Notes under the pieces: generated by a model | The model's input: only the letters and a program-made list of their open reading frames with translations | Database searches by the model: none | Told to the model about the DNA's origin: nothing | NCBI GenBank assembly: GCA_007745635.1 | Contig: CP036272.1 | Span: forward strand, 2,537,266 to 2,601,265 | DNA from: Stieleria bergensis | GTDB taxonomy: Bacteria; Planctomycetota; Planctomycetia; Pirellulales; Pirellulaceae | DNA length: 64,000 nucleotides | Direction of reading: 5' to 3' | Program-made: the position numbers and the translations under genes | Part shown: one piece after another, positions 27,137-37,275 of the stretch | Position numbering within the stretch: position 1 is the first letter of the stretch | Layout: each line of letters begins with the position of its first letter

Positions 27137-27374
27137 TTATGGGGTCCAGTACCAGCCCCAAGGAATGTTTGACTCCGATGATGACACGTTGGCGCTCTAT
27201 CGTTTTAGCGCTCAACGCGACGACCAAGTGGAAGATCTCAGTGGCAACGAACACCATGGTCAATTGCTGGGAGCAACCCGAGTACGCGTCGATGATCGCT
27301 TAGACGTGATTATCGACACCGCCTCAACATCACGAATCAATGCTGAAGCAAGTTTGGTGAAAATCGCTCCGTAA
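27126..27374 (+). pseudogene. LamG (concanavalin-A-like) domain fragment
   Basis: On the plus strand, in one frame, the sequence reads FDSDDDTLALYRFSAQ...DLSGNEHHGQLLGA, the recognisable opening of a LamG/ConA-like jelly-roll domain of the sort found in planctomycete FecR and surface proteins. The open frame begins at 27078 and stops at 27374, far too short for a whole domain of about 180 residues. Residues before about 27126 are antisense to the decayed surface-protein gene and look unrelated. It is best read as a gene remnant joined by rearrangement. Confidence 0.6.
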
Positions 27375-27432
27375 AGAGCGGATCGCGTTTCAATCGAATC
27401 AGTGGCAAGCTTGTGACGGCTTGCGCTTCGCT

Positions 27433-27469
27433 GCCCAGCGGCGAAGGCCCAGCGGCGAAGGCCCAGCGG
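27433..27469. repeat. Tandem duplication, 14-bp unit, about 2.6 copies
   Basis: The unit GCCCAGCGGCGAAG is repeated perfectly at 27433, 27447 and (partly) 27461. It lies between the LamG remnant and the end of a sulfatase gene. Confidence 0.9.
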
Positions 27470-27552
27470 TGTTCATTTGGTTGTCAACCGCCGTTCCATC
27501 CGATCGTTGTCTTCTCAGATGCTGTCGTCTGCATCAGCGATCATGCTTTGGT

Positions 27553-29325
27553 TCAGTTCTCTGAATCGTTCTGGTTGTTTGATCGAGTCGCTTGACGCGT
27601 CTTCCGGCGCGCTTCGCGTTCCGCTTTTCGCTTGGCTTTGTCGTCCCCAGTCGATTGATCCGTCGACTCATCGCTGGCATCGGATTCGTTGCGCAGAGCG
27701 TTTGGCACCGTCACCGTTTTACCCTTGATTTCAAGTTGTTTCACCAGATCAATCTGCTCATTCAATTGGCCGGGTTCAGTGGTGTTTTTTCCCGGAATGA
27801 ATTCTCCGAAAGGCCGACCGATCGATTCAAGGTCTTGTTGCATCAAAGATTGCATTTCGCGTAGGCGACCTGCGCTACTTCTATTGCCAGCCAAGTTCTC
27901 CATTTCTTTGGGATCACGCTTCAGGTGATAGAGTTGATCTTCGTCGAAGAAGCCGGGGTGGTCGGCGCCTCGGACTCCGATGCCTAAACGTCCGATGTAG
28001 GACATGGATTTGGGTAAGTTCTGCAGCGAAGCTTTCTTGATGGAAGCGATCTGTTCCTGGGTGTAGCGAACGGCGATGTACGACCAGTCTTTGGTGACCG
28101 TTGCACGCGCGGCTCCCATTTCCAAGTACAGATGATCCCGCCACGTGTCGGCTGTTCCGGTTTTGAAAAGCGGTTGAAGGCTCTGGCCATCGATTCGGTA
28201 CGAGTCGGGCTTCTTGGCTTCACCCAGTTCGAAAAAAGTAGGCACCAAGTCGATGTTCTGCACCAGCTCTTCACAGACCAGTCCCGCGGGAATCTCATTC
28301 GGCCACCGCATGATCATGGGCACTTGACAACCACCGTGTGAAAACACAGATGCTTTGCCATCGCGACCGTGATCGGGCGCAAAAACGACCAGCGTATTGT
28401 CGTCGATGCCAAGTTCCTTGAGCTTTCGCAGAATCGCACCCAGGGAGTCGTCAATCCACGCCTCGCCTGCGACATGGCTGTCGGGATCGAGTCCCTTTTC
28501 AGCGATGGTTTGGAGCAGCTCCGCGCGGGGCGTCATCACTTCTGGAAGACTTTCAACCTGCCCTTCCCCAGTCACCAGCGGGTGATCCATTGATTTCCGC
28601 CAGGATCCATCCGGCCCATGCAGTAGTGTGCTGCACAGATGCAGGTAGAACGGACGGTCCCTATTCTCTTCAATGAATTCCAGAGCGGCCACCGTAGTCC
28701 ATTCTGGGTTATGCATCGAATAGGGTGAGTGAATGTTTTCTGGATAGACGTTCTTCGCCCAAGAGAATCCGAGGGTGTTGAGGTAACGGCGCATCCAGCG
28801 TTCGTTGTGTTTGAACTGAGCCGACGTTTCGGGGCCAGGGCTGGCGTCTTTGGGGATGTCGCTCCAGCCGCCTTTGCCTTTGTAGAACTCTGGGAAATCC
28901 AACTTGGAGTTAAGATGGAATTTTCCTACGAACCCTGTTGTGTAGCCAGCCTCGCGGAGAACATTTCCCACGTTCATCTTATCGCGTTCCAACGCGACAT
29001 TAAAATTCGGAAGCCCTTGGTTCTCTTTGCCGCCTACAGCGTCGAGATAGAGCTTGCTATGGGAGTTGCCAGCAAAGCGACCGGTCAGGAAACTGTATCG
29101 CGAGGGAGTGCAAACCGAACTGCTGACATAGGCACGCGTGAACTTCATGCCTTCGGCTGCCATGCGGTCCAGATTCGGAGTGTAGGTGTCGCCTCCAAAC
29201 GCCCCGATGCTTGAGGGGTTCTGATCATCAATCAGAAACATGATGATGTTTGGCCGCTCCGCCCGAGTCGTTGTCGAAATCACGGTTAGAAAGCAGAGTG
29301 TGGAAAGTGCAAGGAGCGTTTTCAC
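27553..29325 (-). CDS. Secreted sulfatase (type I, formylglycine)
   Basis: A 590-residue protein starting at GTG 29325, directly followed by a signal peptide (about 1-22). The sulfatase fold shows metal-binding IDDQ (32-35), the formylglycine motif CTPSR (Cys 72), TGR just after it, and PDHGRDGK-type active-site residues around 320. The Cys is oxidised to formylglycine by an anaerobic- or FGE-type maturase, which is not in this window. A Lys/Arg-rich tail of about 40 residues ends the protein. Family members remove sulfate esters from polysaccharides outside the cytoplasm. It sits 72 nt downstream of a second sulfatase on the same strand. Confidence 0.93.
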   Translation of the reverse strand: MKTLLALSTLCFLTVISTTTRAERPNIIMFLIDDQNPSSIGAFGGDTYTPNLDRMAAEGMKFTRAYVSSSVCTPSRYSFLTGRFAGNSHSKLYLDAVGGKENQGLPNFNVALERDKMNVGNVLREAGYTTGFVGKFHLNSKLDFPEFYKGKGGWSDIPKDASPGPETSAQFKHNERWMRRYLNTLGFSWAKNVYPENIHSPYSMHNPEWTTVAALEFIEENRDRPFYLHLCSTLLHGPDGSWRKSMDHPLVTGEGQVESLPEVMTPRAELLQTIAEKGLDPDSHVAGEAWIDDSLGAILRKLKELGIDDNTLVVFAPDHGRDGKASVFSHGGCQVPMIMRWPNEIPAGLVCEELVQNIDLVPTFFELGEAKKPDSYRIDGQSLQPLFKTGTADTWRDHLYLEMGAARATVTKDWSYIAVRYTQEQIASIKKASLQNLPKSMSYIGRLGIGVRGADHPGFFDEDQLYHLKRDPKEMENLAGNRSSAGRLREMQSLMQQDLESIGRPFGEFIPGKNTTEPGQLNEQIDLVKQLEIKGKTVTVPNALRNESDASDESTDQSTGDDKAKRKAEREARRKTRQATRSNNQNDSEN

Positions 29326-29397
29326 GGTGAGACCGGTGGCTGAAAGAAAGTGTGGGGGAGTGAACGCGAAAGACAGTGACTGCGACAGACAAAGGCA

Positions 29398-30828
29398 TTA
29401 GGAGGATTCAGACGTTTCGCTGCTCTTCTGTGCTTCGCGTGCTTTGATGCGAGCAGCTTTTGCTTTTTCGCGTGCTGCTTTCCTTTCCTCTTTGGTCATC
29501 TTTTTACTCGGTGATTTGGCATCAGGATTCCAGCGTTTGGCTTGCTTGCTGACCGGTGCTGCCATCTCGTCGAGCCAGGCGTTGTATTTGTCCTTCAGTT
29601 GAGCAACCACCTGCGGATGTTTTGCGGCGAGGTTGGTCGTTTCGCTGAGGTCTTTGTCGAGATCAAAGAGTTCAAGTTGGTTTTTCACCGCCACCAGTTT
29701 CCAGTCTCCACTGCGTATGGCCCACTTGCCGTTCGCGCCCCCAGAGCTCCAGTACAACTCGTCGTGGAGCTTGTCGGTTTCACCTTTGAGTGCGGGCAAA
29801 ATGCTTTTGCCGTCCAGAGGTTTTTCCGCTGGCATGGGAAGCCCCGCCGCATCGAGAGCCGTGGCAAACAAATCGATGGACCAGACGGGAACGTCGCAGG
29901 TGCTCCCACCTTCGAGTTGAGCTGGCCAAGAGACGATGAACGGCACATGAATTCCGCCTTCGTAGTCCATTTGTTTGAAGCCGCGAAGTGGAGCGTTATT
30001 CGCATGCATTGCACCTGAACCACCGTTGTCGGTGAGAAAGATCAACAGCGTGTTGTCAAACAACTCGTTCTGCTTCAGTGAGTTGACAATTTCCCCGACT
30101 CCCATGTCAAGATGCTTGATCATCGCCATCAGCGTGTCGCGTGTTTCGTCGCCGGTCACGTGCTTGATGTCTTCTTCGGGCGCTTCTGGTGGGGAGTGAA
30201 CTGCGTTGTAGGCCACATAGAGAAAAAACGGGTCTTCTTTGTGGCGATTGATGAAATCTACGGCTTCCTCGGTGATGCGAGTGGTCAGGTAGCCTTCTTC
30301 TTCAATTGGTTTGAGTCCACGGTAGATCGGATGCTCCATGTCAGAGTGATCGAAGTACGGATGGGCGCCGCGTCCCATGAAGCCATAGAACTCATCGAAC
30401 CCGCGATTCATGGCGTGATATTCTTTTGTCAGTCCGAGATGCCACTTCCCTAAGGCCCCCGAGACGTAACCCGCTGGCTTCAACCGTTGAGGGATGAAGA
30501 TCTCATCAAGGGGAACTCCGGAGCCTCCTTCGCCCGCCGTGTAAATTCCAAATCGCTGCTGATAGCGGCCAGTCATCAGTCCGGCACGCGTCGGTGAACA
30601 GACGTGTCCGCTGGTGTAGCCTTGAGTGCAGACGATCGACGACTGTGCCAGGGCATCGATATTGGGTGTGCTGACTTCCGGTGGTGATTCCGGATTGTAG
30701 CTAACATCGGCATAGCCTTGATCATCGGTCAGAATGATGACGATGTTGGGTTGTTCGCCAGCCCAGGTGACCGAGGAGACGGCGAACCAACTGAGGCCCA
30801 ATGCGTAAAGGATGGATCGAGTTTTCAT
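29398..30828 (-). CDS. Secreted sulfatase (arylsulfatase type)
   Basis: A 476-residue protein with a signal peptide (about 1-23). Metal-binding TDDQGYAD (34-41) is followed by the formylglycine motif CSPTR (Cys 77), then TGRYQQRFG. A later LTDNGG near 266 supplies further active-site residues. The C-terminal tail of about 45 residues is rich in Lys/Arg/Ala, like the partner sulfatase downstream. It probably cleaves sulfate esters from a carbohydrate. The two sulfatases are in tandem and likely co-transcribed; a FecR/ECF sigma pair lies 505 bp upstream on the same strand. Confidence 0.93.
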   Translation of the reverse strand: MKTRSILYALGLSWFAVSSVTWAGEQPNIVIILTDDQGYADVSYNPESPPEVSTPNIDALAQSSIVCTQGYTSGHVCSPTRAGLMTGRYQQRFGIYTAGEGGSGVPLDEIFIPQRLKPAGYVSGALGKWHLGLTKEYHAMNRGFDEFYGFMGRGAHPYFDHSDMEHPIYRGLKPIEEEGYLTTRITEEAVDFINRHKEDPFFLYVAYNAVHSPPEAPEEDIKHVTGDETRDTLMAMIKHLDMGVGEIVNSLKQNELFDNTLLIFLTDNGGSGAMHANNAPLRGFKQMDYEGGIHVPFIVSWPAQLEGGSTCDVPVWSIDLFATALDAAGLPMPAEKPLDGKSILPALKGETDKLHDELYWSSGGANGKWAIRSGDWKLVAVKNQLELFDLDKDLSETTNLAAKHPQVVAQLKDKYNAWLDEMAAPVSKQAKRWNPDAKSPSKKMTKEERKAAREKAKAARIKAREAQKSSETSESS

Positions 30829-31333
30829 GACTGTTCTTTAGGTGATGTTGCGGTCCAAGCCGATGGCGTGAACTGAAAGAGGAGTTGAATTACATTTTCG
30901 ATCAGAGCTGACGTGCAGTGGGAGGATCTAGTCCCGTTTGCGTTTTGTTTTGCTGCTCCGGTTTCCATGAGTGACACTTCGAACGTAGGCTGTGGTCTCT
31001 TGCTGACTAAGGCTTCCAGACTGATCTCGGTCGGTCCTGTTGAAGACGTTTTTGAGATGATTGCCGCTCGTGCAGATCGCGCCGAACATCATTGATGTCA
31101 AGCGGATGACCTCGCATGGCTTGGAGTTCCAGTTCTTTTCGCAGTGCGGAAAATGCTTTGTTGAACACAGGATTTCATTCAGCCAGATTGTTCATCAAGT
31201 TTCTGGATTCATCGAGTGGATCGTTTTCCTTGGCGAGACTTTGTTTGCTTGTCCGCGCCCACCGTCGTTGCAGTGGATTCTCGCGGAGAGTTGGCTGGCA
31301 ATTGCTTTGTTTGTTTGGCAGTCAGTGCAAACA
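30829..31333. other. Intergenic region upstream of sulfatase pair
   Basis: This 505-bp gap lies between the FecR-LamG gene and the sulfatases, all on the minus strand. I found no convincing gene, RNA or repeat. It probably contains the sulfatase promoter, but no clear -35/-10 pair could be defended. Confidence 0.5.
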
Positions 31334-32806
31334 TTAAAGCAACTCTTTCATTTGTTCTTCGCTAACGGCGTAATCGAAGATCGCAAACTCGTCGATGCGA
31401 CCTTCCCATAAGTGTTTACCACGCCAATTCGTTCCGAAGTAAAGCGGTTGGCTAGCTTGTTTGCTGATTGGAACGCACGGTTTGGAATCAATCATCCGAC
31501 CGGCACGAAATAATTTCAGTATCTTGCCATCACAAGTTGCCGCGTAGTGCTGCCAGGTCTGCAGCTTGATCGGTTCTGTATCAAAACACTCTACTGCGTC
31601 CCCGTTTTGGTTATCAACACGAATCTTCAATCGTCCGGTTTTGTCGTCCAATGTCCATTCAAAGCATCCCCTCTTCTTCGTCACATTTGTTGCCAAGATC
31701 GCGTTGTTTGGCCGCCCGTCCGCGTAGACCCACGCCATCAGTGTGAACTGGCTGCCGATCTCTGGAGTATTCTCAACCCGTGCGCCACGCCCGATCGACC
31801 TGCCGCCTACCCGGAGAGAGCTTCCAACAAAACCAGGGGCGCATGCTGGCCGTTGGCCTTCGCCGATTAGCACTTGGCCTGAGTAGTCTGCGGGGGAACA
31901 CAGCAAGCCCCGTTGGCGAATCGGCATCCGGTAGTAGGCGGTGGGATTCAGCGCACGAACTGCTTCAACGTACTGGACTTTCGGTTCGACAAAGCTGCGG
32001 ATGAATCGGTCTTTCGCCAAATCGATGCCAAATGCTTGGTGCGTCGCATCGGCGATTCGCACTGCCTGGTCGGTTCGCAAGTCCACGGTTTCTGTTGGCT
32101 GGTCGGGCAAGGCCTTTGGCTGAACCTGGACGTGTCCATCAAAGACATGCACTTCACTTTCGCCCGTGCCAGCTTCGACGGAAAACTCGGTGCCAAAATC
32201 GACAACGTCAGCCTCAGGTGTTTCCACTGTAAAGCCGATGCCTTCGGCCGGCACGTTGGCCGACACTCGCCCTGAATGAAGCACTAAACGGTCGGCGCTG
32301 ATCGCCTCGAACTGAGCGGGAGCTTCAATGCAGACCGTCACGCCGGTGTTGTATTTGACTTGCAACAATCCTTGACGCAAGTCGTAGCTGCCCTTGCAAA
32401 GTGCGTCGCGATTCCATTCCTGTCCGCCAGCGACAATTTTGGCGTCAATCCGTTGCTCAATCGAGGCAATTGCCGGCCCAGATGGAACCGCATGGGTGTC
32501 GTCCAGCCACCAAGACGCAGCACCGATCAGAAGTAACGATGCAGCCATCGCGGCCAGCCAAATCATTGACGCGCGAAGACGCCAGGGTTCTGGCGGCACC
32601 GCTACCGGTTCGATGTCCACAATGACTTGCCCGTGTTCCCAGGCTAGCGCGGCGTGCATTTCGCAATAATCCAAATACAAGCCCCGCGCATCCGCATCGG
32701 TGCTTAGTCGCTGCTGCAACCGTGTTGCTGAATCGTTGTCGAGTGCTCCATCGAACAGCTCGGTCAACAGTCGTTGTAGTTCCGAATCGGAATCGCGGGC
32801 GCTCAT
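31334..32806 (-). CDS. FecR-type anti-sigma/regulator with C-terminal LamG domain
   Basis: A 490-residue protein. A cytoplasmic helical N-terminus (about 1-70) is followed by one transmembrane segment (about 82-100), a FecR beta domain (about 135-260, with FTVETPEADVVDFGTEFSV), and a concanavalin-A/LamG jelly roll at the C-terminus (about 320-490). It overlaps the ECF sigma factor gene by 4 nt (ATGA). In this group the pair acts as a sigma/anti-sigma-like switch in which an outside ligand, perhaps a glycan bound by LamG, controls the sigma factor; the ligand is inferred. The next genes downstream are two sulfatases, plausible targets. Confidence 0.86.
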   Translation of the reverse strand: MSARDSDSELQRLLTELFDGALDNDSATRLQQRLSTDADARGLYLDYCEMHAALAWEHGQVIVDIEPVAVPPEPWRLRASMIWLAAMAASLLLIGAASWWLDDTHAVPSGPAIASIEQRIDAKIVAGGQEWNRDALCKGSYDLRQGLLQVKYNTGVTVCIEAPAQFEAISADRLVLHSGRVSANVPAEGIGFTVETPEADVVDFGTEFSVEAGTGESEVHVFDGHVQVQPKALPDQPTETVDLRTDQAVRIADATHQAFGIDLAKDRFIRSFVEPKVQYVEAVRALNPTAYYRMPIRQRGLLCSPADYSGQVLIGEGQRPACAPGFVGSSLRVGGRSIGRGARVENTPEIGSQFTLMAWVYADGRPNNAILATNVTKKRGCFEWTLDDKTGRLKIRVDNQNGDAVECFDTEPIKLQTWQHYAATCDGKILKLFRAGRMIDSKPCVPISKQASQPLYFGTNWRGKHLWEGRIDEFAIFDYAVSEEQMKELL

Positions 32807-33333
32807 GATGAGCCTCCGGTAAGAGCGTCATCGGAATTTAGCTTTACACAATCGATCAACGCGGCACGCGCGCGAAACAGAGCTTGCTTGATCGCATTGG
32901 TTTTACGGTTCATCGTTTGCGCGATCACAGCCAATTCAAAACCGTCTTGATATCGAGCTCGAATCAGGTCGCGATGGGTGTCCGATAGCTTCGCCAAGCA
33001 GTCTTGAAGCTTAGCATGGCGTTGTTCCATCAAGTCGTTGCGCTGGGCAGCCACCTCGGCCAACTCGGCAGTCATTGCGTCATCAAACACCAGACGCTCT
33101 CGATTCATTTTTTGTCGATGCGCCATGACTTGATAGTAGGCCGTTTGCATCATCCAGGCGGCAAAGTTGGTGCCTGACTGGAAATCGTCTGACTTCTGCC
33201 AGAGGACGGCATTGGTTTCCTGCATGACATCGCGAGCCTGATCCGGATTGCCCAGCATCGAAATGACATAGGCGTACAGCCTTCCCTGATGGGAGGTCAG
33301 CAGTTGGACAAATTCAAGCTGATGATCGGACAT
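32803..33333 (-). CDS. ECF-type RNA polymerase sigma factor (Rhodopirellula/Verrucomicrobium family)
   Basis: A 176-residue sigma-70 factor. Region 2 includes YAYVISMLGNPDQARDVMQE and the -10-recognition stretch FAAWMMQTAYY; region 4 ends with NRKTNAIKQALFRARAAL (helix-turn-helix). I start it at ATG 33333; a TTG at 33345 gives four extra residues. The sequence fits the planctomycete/verrucomicrobial ECF group that is paired with FecR-LamG proteins. Its own gene and the partner overlap by 4 nt, so they are made together. It probably drives nearby genes for polysaccharide breakdown, though no target promoter could be identified by eye. Confidence 0.92.
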   Translation of the reverse strand: MSDHQLEFVQLLTSHQGRLYAYVISMLGNPDQARDVMQETNAVLWQKSDDFQSGTNFAAWMMQTAYYQVMAHRQKMNRERLVFDDAMTAELAEVAAQRNDLMEQRHAKLQDCLAKLSDTHRDLIRARYQDGFELAVIAQTMNRKTNAIKQALFRARAALIDCVKLNSDDALTGGSS

Positions 33334-33458
33334 GTTGCGCGGCAAACGGGGGGAGCTTTGGAACGGCTATTAGGAAATAACGCCATTCAGAGATCGGTTA
33401 CGCGCAAAACGTCAAAAAGTTGCGTTCTTTTACACTCCGGCCTGACGGTCACTGGTGC

Positions 33459-34850
33459 TTAGCCGTTCGCAGCGACTCCAGGAATTTGCTTGGTTGCGAT
33501 GCCGATAGGACGATCCAGCGGGATGCCGGCGCAGGCGAGCAGCGTTGTCAGCAAATCACCTTGATTGCCGTTCACATCGCTTAGAAAACGACCGGTGTTG
33601 ATGGCACCGCCACCACGACCGGCAACGATGAATGGCAAGTTCTTGCGGCTATGCTTGTCACCGTCTTCCAGGCCCGATCCCCACATCATGATGCAGTTGT
33701 CCAGCAGCGTGCCATCCGCTTCGCGAAGACTTGCCATCTTATTAACCATGTAGGCGAACTGATCGATATTAAACTTGGTGATCGCTGCGACTTTTTGAAC
33801 CATCTCCTGGCGGTTTTTGTGGTGAGTTTGCGAGTGGTGTTTGTCAGTGAATCCCAGTTCCGGATACGACACGCCATTCGGTGTCGACCCGATGTACGTG
33901 CTGACCCGCGTGGTGTCGGTTTGAAAAGCCAGTACCGTCAAATCGCACATGACTTGCATGTATTCGCTGCGTTTCTCTCCTTCAGGAATCTTGACTTCGA
34001 TGGGCGGCGAATCATTCGCAGCGCGTTTGGAAGCGCGAACGCCGGCTTTTTCTAATGCAGCTTCTTGCTGTCGTTGCTCAATCGCAGCAATCCGTCGTTC
34101 AACGGCACGCACACTGTCGAGGTACTGATCCAGTTTCTGTTGGTCGGTGCTTGCCAGGGTTCGGCGCAGGTCGCGTGCGCCGTCAAGCACGCGATCTAGC
34201 ATTTTGCGATCCAGCGGATTCGCCTCGCTGACCTGTCCCGCTTTTCCTCTCTTGCCAAACAGTCTGTTGAGTACATTCCGAGGATCGGTCTCTGCGGGGA
34301 CTGGCTGAGTCGGGGAGCGGTAACTGCAATGGGAATAGTAGGCTTCGTGAAGCCCGGCTTGGTTCTCTTTCCACGTTTGCGGCATGGTCGCCAGTTCGAG
34401 CGAGGGCAACAGCGTGTGCGCGCCCACGTAGTTGGCCATGATTTGATCAGCAGAGATGGCGATATTGACGCGGCCACGGGTATCTGCGTCCGGCAGTTGT
34501 GCCGTCAGCCAGGTCGATAGCTCCAGTGCGTGTGGGGCACCGCTGAAAGGCGTGATCGGTACGCCCGAAATCCCTTTCATCATCAAGCATTGATCCAGGA
34601 TCGGTCGCAGTGATGCAATCGCTGGCGGGGGTGACTTGAGAAACGACTCCGGATTCTTAGGCCAGAACTCGTCCATGATCACGCCGTGAGGCATGTACAT
34701 AAAGCCGAGTCTGACAGGCGGCTTGGCAGGCTTGGCACCGGCAGCCCAGCTGACCGAATTCATCAGCGGAAGTGCGAGTGAAACGCCAGCTCCCTTTAAC
34801 GCAGCGTTCTTGAGCAACGCACGACGATTGATCGACGACGAGTGGTCCAT
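33459..34850 (-). CDS. DUF1552 family secreted protein
   Basis: A 463-residue protein with a twin-arginine-like leader (NRRALLKN, about 8-15, then a hydrophobic stretch), suggesting export in folded form. The DUF1552 family is abundant in planctomycetes; its biochemical role is unknown. The gene follows a DUF1592/DUF1585 haem-type gene by only 5 nt, and such pairs recur (a second one lies at the right end of this window). Conserved His/Asp and Gly-rich stretches are visible (for example [14 protein letters not shown]). Together they are often assumed to act in an extracytoplasmic redox or hydrolytic process. Confidence 0.9.
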   Translation of the reverse strand: MDHSSSINRRALLKNAALKGAGVSLALPLMNSVSWAAGAKPAKPPVRLGFMYMPHGVIMDEFWPKNPESFLKSPPPAIASLRPILDQCLMMKGISGVPITPFSGAPHALELSTWLTAQLPDADTRGRVNIAISADQIMANYVGAHTLLPSLELATMPQTWKENQAGLHEAYYSHCSYRSPTQPVPAETDPRNVLNRLFGKRGKAGQVSEANPLDRKMLDRVLDGARDLRRTLASTDQQKLDQYLDSVRAVERRIAAIEQRQQEAALEKAGVRASKRAANDSPPIEVKIPEGEKRSEYMQVMCDLTVLAFQTDTTRVSTYIGSTPNGVSYPELGFTDKHHSQTHHKNRQEMVQKVAAITKFNIDQFAYMVNKMASLREADGTLLDNCIMMWGSGLEDGDKHSRKNLPFIVAGRGGGAINTGRFLSDVNGNQGDLLTTLLACAGIPLDRPIGIATKQIPGVAANG

Positions 34851-34855
34851 AGTCT

Positions 34856-36823
34856 TTACCCTTTGACTTTACGGTGCGTGAACAAATAACAGGTGATGAC
34901 TTCGGTGATCATCGTCCGCATGCGATAATCGTCCTCAGCCATCTTAAGCATGAGCTTGTCGACGACGATTTCGTCATAGCCTTCCAGTTGTCTGCCAAGT
35001 GCGTAGGCCATCAATTTTTCGGTCAGGTTTCGAGCGATGTCTGCTTTGCGGTTTGCCAGCAGCCGTTTCAGTTCCGCGGGAGTGGCGAAACGTTCTCCTG
35101 CCGGAAGCTGTCCGGTCGCATCAATGGCAAGTCCGTTGTCGTAAGTTGCTCGCCAGCGTCCGATTGCATCAAAGTTTTCTAACCCAAATCCAATCGGGTC
35201 GAGCACCTTGTGACAGTTCGCGCAAGTCGGTTCTGATTGATGGAGCTCGGTCTGTTGACGCAGGGTCAAGCCATCAAGGTTTTCCTGTTTCAGGTCATCA
35301 AGCTCGGGAACGTTTGGCGGAGGCGGAGGCACGCGTTCTCCCAGAACTTGCTCCAGCACCCAGACGCCGCGTCTCACGGGGCTGGTCCGGTTGGGAAAGG
35401 AAGTGGAGGCCAGTGTGGCTGGCATGCCAATGATGCCGCCGCGATTGGGGTTGGCTAACTTGACCCGTCGCATCTGCTGACCTTCAATCGCTTGATTCAG
35501 CCCGTAAAGTTTCGCCAGCGACGCGTTCAAAAAAGTGTAGTCGCTATCGACAAAGCGAAAGATAGTGTGGTTCTCTTGCACGATGTTCTGGAAAAGCAAA
35601 CGTGCTTCATCCACCATCGACTGGCTCAATGCTGGCGTCATTTGCGGAAAGACTTCCGGGTCAAACGTTTGCTGTTCAAGCTGGCCGATCCCCAGCCATT
35701 GGGCACCAAAGCCGTCAAAGAGGGCTCGGGAACGAGGATGCATCAGCAGACGTTCGGCTTGCTTTCGCAGTACCTCGGGGTTGTGGAGCTGTCCCTTGTC
35801 AGCGAGCGCCGAAAGCTCGGCGTCAGGCGGCGCGGACCACAGCAGGTAAGACAAGCGAGACGCTAGCTGATAGTCGTCTAGCGGCACGATTGATTCTTTC
35901 GAGTCGACGCTTGCAGCGGGCGTGATGAACAGGAATTGAGGAGAGACGAGAACCGCTTTCCACATCAGCCCAAGTGAATCGATCTCGCTTAAGTCATGCT
36001 CTTGGCCAAGATCGAAGATCTCTACCAAGACATCCAACTCTGATTCGGTGGGCGGCCTTCGGTAAGCATCGCGAGCCAGAGAACGAGCAATGTTTCGGGC
36101 TGTTTGACGAAGCTCAGTGCCCTCAGCAGGCAGTGTTCCAAACAGACGCTGTTGAACGGCCGTGGGAGCCTTTCCCTCGGGGGCGATGACTTGACCAACG
36201 ACTTTGTTGGCAATTTCAAGGAACCGCTCTGATTGCAACGGAGAGATTGAATTGAGATACCCTTCCCCAACGACCTCGTCCGGCAGGCTGCTGGCGATCG
36301 ATGTGTCAACGCCATACAGGTCATGCAGCGTGTTGCCGTATTCAACTTTGTTGAGACGACGAATGACAAAGGTGCCAGGATCGCGCGGGGCCAGATACTT
36401 GAGCTTGCCGATCCACTGAATGAATTGTTGACGCTCCGCGTCGCTTGGCAGTGGCGCGGCGTCGTGCGGCGGCATGTCGTGCACCTTGACGTTGGCGACG
36501 GATTTTTTCCAATGCAGGGCGGACGATGCAGCCCCCGGCGTATTGAGTGCCGAGCGAAGATTGATACCAGCCTCGGGTCGCGTGCCATGACAATCGACGC
36601 AGTATTTGTTGACGAATTGAGAAACGTTCTTTTTGAAGGTCTTCTCTGCATCAGCCCGTCGAGCAGCTTCGTCAGGGATGGACTCGGTCTCGGATTTGGC
36701 GACGCTGTCTGCTGCGTTCTGCTGCGCATCGGCTACCCTGACACTGCCGATCAGCAGTGTCCATGCTAAAAGAGTTGCTATGATGCGAATCGCCGATTGA
36801 ATCGTTCGTGACATGCTTCTCAT
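34856..36823 (-). CDS. DUF1592/DUF1588/DUF1585 haem c-containing secreted protein
   Basis: A 655-residue protein starting at ATG 36823 with a signal peptide (ending VADAQ); an ORF extension to 37099 is not credible. A cytochrome-like CVDCH motif (about 70-75) lies in the N-terminal planctomycete cytochrome segment, followed by DUF1587/DUF1595-, DUF1592- and DUF1588-like regions. Near the C-terminus [19 protein letters not shown] (about 535-553) is the DUF1588/DUF1585 signature and another haem-binding CxxCH. The domain order is standard for the family. The protein probably binds two c-type haems outside the cytoplasm; substrate and reaction are unknown. It is the upstream partner of the DUF1552 gene. 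Confidence 0.92.
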   Translation of the reverse strand: MRSMSRTIQSAIRIIATLLAWTLLIGSVRVADAQQNAADSVAKSETESIPDEAARRADAEKTFKKNVSQFVNKYCVDCHGTRPEAGINLRSALNTPGAASSALHWKKSVANVKVHDMPPHDAAPLPSDAERQQFIQWIGKLKYLAPRDPGTFVIRRLNKVEYGNTLHDLYGVDTSIASSLPDEVVGEGYLNSISPLQSERFLEIANKVVGQVIAPEGKAPTAVQQRLFGTLPAEGTELRQTARNIARSLARDAYRRPPTESELDVLVEIFDLGQEHDLSEIDSLGLMWKAVLVSPQFLFITPAASVDSKESIVPLDDYQLASRLSYLLWSAPPDAELSALADKGQLHNPEVLRKQAERLLMHPRSRALFDGFGAQWLGIGQLEQQTFDPEVFPQMTPALSQSMVDEARLLFQNIVQENHTIFRFVDSDYTFLNASLAKLYGLNQAIEGQQMRRVKLANPNRGGIIGMPATLASTSFPNRTSPVRRGVWVLEQVLGERVPPPPPNVPELDDLKQENLDGLTLRQQTELHQSEPTCANCHKVLDPIGFGLENFDAIGRWRATYDNGLAIDATGQLPAGERFATPAELKRLLANRKADIARNLTEKLMAYALGRQLEGYDEIVVDKLMLKMAEDDYRMRTMITEVITCYLFTHRKVKG

Positions 36824-37108
36824 TTTCGTCTTGCCTTGGAACAATTGGCAACGTTGCATCGTGAGGCCCAAAATAAACAAGCAACCATCAAGTGAGCTGA
36901 TACGGCAGGGAAGTGATTGCGAGCGGTTGCTGTGGCAACGATTCCATTTTCTGTTGGGGCGGTTTGCTTTCCAGTTCAGTGGATCACAGCAAGCTTCACA
37001 TTGTATCCACTGCCCTGCCCTGAGTGTTGCTCCGCTGGCGGTCGGGGATGTTCCGCGAATCTCGTCGCGTTGAAACCAGCCCGGGCGCGAAGAGCACAAA
37101 GATCAATG

Positions 37109-37212
37109 CAGCACAGGACCAACTCAGCACAGGACCAACTCAGCACAGGACCAACTCAGCACAGGACCAACTCAGCACAGGACCAACTCAGCACAGGACC
37201 AACTCAGCACAG
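37109..37212. repeat. 16-bp tandem repeat array, about 6.5 copies
   Basis: The unit AGGACCAACTCAGCAC is repeated head to tail without visible mismatch for 104 bp, in the gap between two minus-strand operons. With a period of 16 it cannot keep one reading frame, so it does not encode a protein repeat. It is not a CRISPR because there are no spacers. It resembles the other short duplications in gaps but has expanded further, and may vary in copy number. Confidence 0.95.
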
Positions 37213-37214
37213 TG

Positions 37215-37241
37215 AAACCACGGAGGGCGGGATCGTGGTTT
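37215..37241 (-). terminator. Hairpin, likely end of DUF1501-cytochrome operon
   Basis: An 8-bp perfect stem (AAACCACG/CGTGGTTT, 11-nt loop) lies about 35 nt beyond the stop of the WD40-cytochrome gene on the minus strand. There is only a short T run, so it is a candidate terminator or stabilising hairpin. The tandem array begins right next to it. Confidence 0.5.
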
Positions 37242-37275
37242 GAGGTTTGAATCTGCGATGACGTCTTGGTTTAGG

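Noticed and set aside
36022-36729. 235-codon minus-strand ORF
   Set aside because: It is a shadow frame of the DUF1592-type gene, which carries haem motifs and family signatures.
37109-37212. CRISPR-like repeat array
   Set aside because: The repeats are only 16 bp, abut directly without spacers, and no cas gene is present.
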